Shown here in pieces: positions 5,438 to 8,559 of a stretch of DNA of 8,559 bases. The notes under the pieces were generated by a model. That model worked only from the letters and a program-made list of their open reading frames with translations. It had not been told where the DNA came from and made no database searches. The translations under genes were made by a program, and so were the position numbers. Within the stretch, counting starts at the first letter, position 1; every line of letters starts with the position of its first letter. The stretch is from Gemmatimonadota bacterium (GTDB lineage Bacteria; Gemmatimonadota; Gemmatimonadetes; Longimicrobiales; Longimicrobiaceae): assembly GCA_019348475.1 (NCBI GenBank), contig JAHWJJ010000179.1, positions 1-8,559 of the forward strand, written 5' to 3'.

Positions 5438-7108
5438 TCAGTACTCCCGCACCAGGTCGATGCCCTGGTAGTAGTGCCGCAGGATCTCGTCGTAGCTGCG
5501 GCCCCGCGTGGCCATTCCGGCGGCACCGGTCTGCGACAGGCCGACGCCGTGGCCCCACCCTCCGCCGTACGCCTTGAAGCCCACCACTTCCCTGGTGCGA
5601 GGGTCCTTCACCGGCTCGATGAAGAAGAGCGTGCTGCGCAGGTTCTCGTACGCGCCCGACGCGTTGATGAACTGCAGCGAAGAGCGGATGCCGTTGCGGG
5701 TGCTGCGGAAGATCCCGTTCTCCGTGACGTATTCGATCACCAGCACCCGCCCCGACGGACCCCGCTCCAGCACGTTGATCTCCAGCACCCGGCCCACGTC
5801 GCGCTGCGCGTGCCGGCTGATCACCGCGCTGATTTCCGCGGCGCTCCACTCGAAGGTCCAGCGGTGGTAGCGGCTCCAGTCCGACTCGTAGTCGCCCTCA
5901 CCCGCCGCGCGGAGCGAGGTGGGGTTGGGGTGGCTCTTGAACACCTCCAGCGACGGTACGCGGGAGAAGGCCTCGCCGCGCTCGGCGTCGGGAACCGCCT
6001 GCAGGTAGGCGATCGGGGCCGCGCCGTCCAGCCACTCCTCGTACCCGGCGGTGTACCCGCCGCTGGTGGAGGAGAAGTAGGCGGTGATCAGCTTTCCGGC
6101 GTGCTTCGCCACCACGCCCGCGGTGGCGTCCACCGCCGCGCTCGACACCGGATGCTCGGCGTTGTAGCCGCCGTACACCTGGTCGTCCGTGGTCGCGCGG
6201 AGGTTGTATCCGTCCGCCGCGCGCTTGTTGTAGCTGGCCAGCCCCCACGTCCGTGCGGCGACCGCCTGGGCCTTCTGCGCCTCCGCCTGCGGCCACACGG
6301 TGGGCGGAAGCTCGCGCGGGACCACGCCGTACAGGTACTGCTCGAAGGGGAGCTCGTTGATGCCGGCCAGGGTCCCGGTGCTGTTCAGCGCCACTTCCGC
6401 CAGGCCGCGGTACCGCCGACGCACGGTGGGCTCGGGCCGCGTTCCGTCCGAGATCGTCACCAGCCCGTCCGCCGACTGCAGGACGACCGCGTTCGACGAC
6501 GAGAACACCTCCGCGCCGCGCCGGACGTCGTACCGCAGCACGCCCTCCGTGACGGTCACGCCCCCCCAGGGCCAGAACGCGTCGGTGCGGGCCAGTCCAT
6601 CGGCGATGGCCCGCTGCCTGAACGCCTCGCGAATGGACCACGAGGTGCCCATGGGGTAGTCACCCAGGTAGACACGCCAGCACTTGGCGCCGCTGGAGGT
6701 GGTGATCTGCACCGTGTGCGTGGCGTACCCCAGCGCCTGCGCCCGCGCCAGAAAATCCGTGGGCGGGTCCGCGGTGAAGATGCACGACACCTGCAGCCGC
6801 ATGCTGGTGCGCGTCACCAGCTCGGACCCCAGCGACACCTCCAGGGTCTCGCCGCTGCCGGACACGATCGGTTCACCGGTGACCTTGTTGCGCACCGTGT
6901 AGGCGCCTTCGCTCCCGATGCGCACGATGCTCGTGGCGGGAACCACGCCGATGCGGATGAACCCGTTGAACGCCGCGGCGCCCACCTCGTTCATCGAGGC
7001 GCCGCCGGCGCGGGCGCGGGGGCCGGTGGGATCGTCGGCGCAGGCGCCCAGCGCCAGCAGCAGCGCGGCGGCGGGCACGGCCAGCCGGTTTCGCAGGGAG
7101 GTTGTCAA
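5438..7108 (-). CDS. Lipoprotein with SPOR-like region and SpoIID/LytB domain (putative peptidoglycan lytic enzyme)
   Basis: The 556-residue product has a strong lipoprotein signal with LGAC at 20-23, so Cys23 is the predicted anchor. The SpoIID core spans about 235-556. It carries LPFEQYLYGVVPREL (Glu266 matches the catalytic glutamate of SpoIID), QAEAQKAQAVAARTWGL, YFSSTSGGYTAG and the C-terminal GGGWGHGVGLSQTGAAGMA with EILRHYYQG. SpoIID-type enzymes cleave glycan strands lacking stem peptides. Residues about 103-180 (MRLQVSC... CWRVYLGDY ... AIADGLARTDAFW) look like a SPOR domain, a fold that binds such denuded glycans; this part is inference. I chose the TTG at 7108 because GGAG lies five bases upstream and it places a normal signal peptide at the N-terminus; an in-frame TTG at 7159 would lie within the apparent 5' leader. 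Nothing else in the window relates to sporulation, so a vegetative cell-wall role is more likely. Confidence 0.9.
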   Translation of the reverse strand: MTTSLRNRLAVPAAALLLALGACADDPTGPRARAGGASMNEVGAAAFNGFIRIGVVPATSIVRIGSEGAYTVRNKVTGEPIVSGSGETLEVSLGSELVTRTSMRLQVSCIFTADPPTDFLARAQALGYATHTVQITTSSGAKCWRVYLGDYPMGTSWSIREAFRQRAIADGLARTDAFWPWGGVTVTEGVLRYDVRRGAEVFSSSNAVVLQSADGLVTISDGTRPEPTVRRRYRGLAEVALNSTGTLAGINELPFEQYLYGVVPRELPPTVWPQAEAQKAQAVAARTWGLASYNKRAADGYNLRATTDDQVYGGYNAEHPVSSAAVDATAGVVAKHAGKLITAYFSSTSGGYTAGYEEWLDGAAPIAYLQAVPDAERGEAFSRVPSLEVFKSHPNPTSLRAAGEGDYESDWSRYHRWTFEWSAAEISAVISRHAQRDVGRVLEINVLERGPSGRVLVIEYVTENGIFRSTRNGIRSSLQFINASGAYENLRSTLFFIEPVKDPRTREVVGFKAYGGGWGHGVGLSQTGAAGMATRGRSYDEILRHYYQGIDLVREY

Positions 7109-7117
7109 GGTAGCTCC
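7103..7117 (-). promoter_or_regulatory. Ribosome binding site deciding a TTG start
   Basis: Read on the minus strand, CCGGAGCTACC precedes TTG (7108-7106). The GGAG core is five bases from the start, good Shine-Dalgarno spacing. No ATG or GTG lies close by that would keep the complete signal peptide, so this site supports the rare TTG start. Confidence 0.6.
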
Positions 7118-7139
7118 GGGGCGATGGGGACCGGAAACA

Positions 7140-7161
7140 TTTTGCGCCGGGCGACGCAAAA
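7140..7161. promoter_or_regulatory. Inverted repeat at the transcription start of the SpoIID gene
   Basis: TTTTGCG (7140-7146) and CGCAAAA (7155-7161) form a perfect 7-bp inverted repeat with an 8-base centre. It begins about ten bases downstream of the -10 box, so it would overlap or closely follow the transcription start. It could be an operator or a 5' leader stem-loop. No binding protein can be named. Confidence 0.45.
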
Positions 7162-7170
7162 CGTGTAGTT

Positions 7171-7199
7171 TAGATATGCGGCAGCCCTGCTTCTGTCAA
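7171..7199 (-). promoter_or_regulatory. Sigma70-type promoter of the SpoIID gene
   Basis: On the minus strand TTGACA (7199-7194, a perfect -35) is followed after exactly 17 bases by TATCTA (7176-7171, a good -10). The predicted start near 7164 gives a leader of about 55 bases to the TTG codon at 7108. This is the best promoter in the window. Confidence 0.8.
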
Positions 7200-7440
7200 C
7201 CCGGAGCTTCGACGGGACATCGTGGGCGTGAACGTGCAGCTGCTGTCGGTGCGTGACACCGCCACCCCCACGCCTCCGGGCGACTGGATCAGCGTGAAAA
7301 CCCCACCTGGCGGGCCGACACCTGGAACTACGGCGGCGTCATCTCGCAGCAGATGGCCGCTGGTGCCGGGCGCGGATGAGCCGGCGTACCCTTCACCGCG
7401 GGCGAGACCAGCATCGCCGTGGGCGCCTCCAGCGGCGCGG
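7174..7440 (+). pseudogene. Possible decayed coding fragment
   Basis: From about 7174 to 7299 one plus-strand frame reads like protein with GC-rich third positions (PELRRDIVGVNVQLLSVRD, then GDWISVK). From 7302 the coding character moves to another frame (PTWRADTWNYGGVISQQMAA), as if one base were lost in the AAAA run at 7297-7300. That frame meets a TGA at 7377-7379 and then resumes with VPFTAGETSIAVGASSG to about 7440. One frameshift and one in-frame stop are enough to explain this as a gene remnant. No start codon with a ribosome binding site is visible, and I do not recognise the family; a fragment of a surface or pilin-like protein is only a guess. It overlaps the promoter of the SpoIID gene on the other strand. 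Confidence 0.35.
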
Positions 7441-7511
7441 TAGATCGGCGCCCCCGCCCACGCGGTCGCGGCGGACCGAGCCCGCCGGGCGCCCCCTCCG
7501 CCGCGCCGGAC

Positions 7512-7540
7512 TGGTGCGGCGGCAGGGCACCGGCTATTTT
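7512..7540 (+). promoter_or_regulatory. Possible promoter of the thiC transcript
   Basis: TATTTT (7535-7540) is an AT-rich -10 candidate, with TGGTGC (7512-7517) at a 17-base spacing as a poor -35. Transcription would begin around 7547, almost exactly where the TPP riboswitch P1 stem starts, which supports the position. The -35 candidate overlaps a GC-rich hairpin (7494-7527). Confidence 0.4.
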
Positions 7541-7547
7541 GCACGTG

Positions 7548-8559
<1,012 letters not shown>

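Noticed and set aside
5474..7168. Plus-strand open frame of 564 codons over the SpoIID gene
   Set aside because: Composition is typical of an antisense shadow; the opposite strand has the SpoIID motifs, signal peptide, ribosome binding site and promoter.
7494..7527. GC-rich hairpin upstream of the riboswitch as a terminator
   Set aside because: The stem contains a bulge and is not followed by a T-tract; the nearest T-run fits better as a -10 box of the thiC promoter.

Overview
This is a GC-rich bacterial window of single-gene units on alternating strands. Five protein genes are supported: an aldehyde dehydrogenase of the succinate-semialdehyde type (+), a secreted protein with two PPC-like domains (-), a lipid-anchored HtrA/DegP-type protease (+), a lipoprotein with a SpoIID/LytB domain (-), and the 5' part of thiC (+), which runs off the window. 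High GC, GC-rich third codon positions, several lipoprotein or Sec signals and an interspersed repeat beginning GTCATTCCGAGGGAGGCG would fit a Gram-negative high-GC lineage such as Gemmatimonadota (Longimicrobium-like). That assignment is inference from style and was not tested by comparison.

Layout. Positions 1-333 hold no confident gene. The dehydrogenase (334-1734) and the PPC protein (1880-3121, minus) converge on a strong hairpin terminator at 1830-1856. Between the divergent PPC and protease genes lies a 622-base gap with a repeat copy and two perfect hairpins. The protease (3744-5198) ends just before five tandem copies of GTGAACGG. It converges with the SpoIID gene (5438-7108, minus) on a 15-bp perfect stem. 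The SpoIID gene has a near-consensus promoter (TTGACA, 17 bases, TATCTA) and a TTG start with a good ribosome binding site. Next comes a short stretch of apparently decayed coding sequence. A complete TPP riboswitch follows, then an intrinsic terminator, then thiC.

Function. Three of the genes act in the cell envelope: protein quality control (protease), peptidoglycan glycan processing (SpoIID), and an exported protein of unknown role (PPC). The other two are metabolic: aldehyde oxidation and synthesis of the thiamine pyrimidine. Nothing ties the five into one pathway. The clearest regulatory logic is thiamine pyrophosphate feedback on thiC.

I see no CRISPR array, transposase, phage gene, tRNA, rRNA or defence cassette. 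I do not see a clearly new biological system. The items most worth a second look are the structured repeat block, the decayed gene near 7174-7440, the SPOR-like region in the SpoIID lipoprotein, and the inverted repeat just downstream of that gene's promoter.
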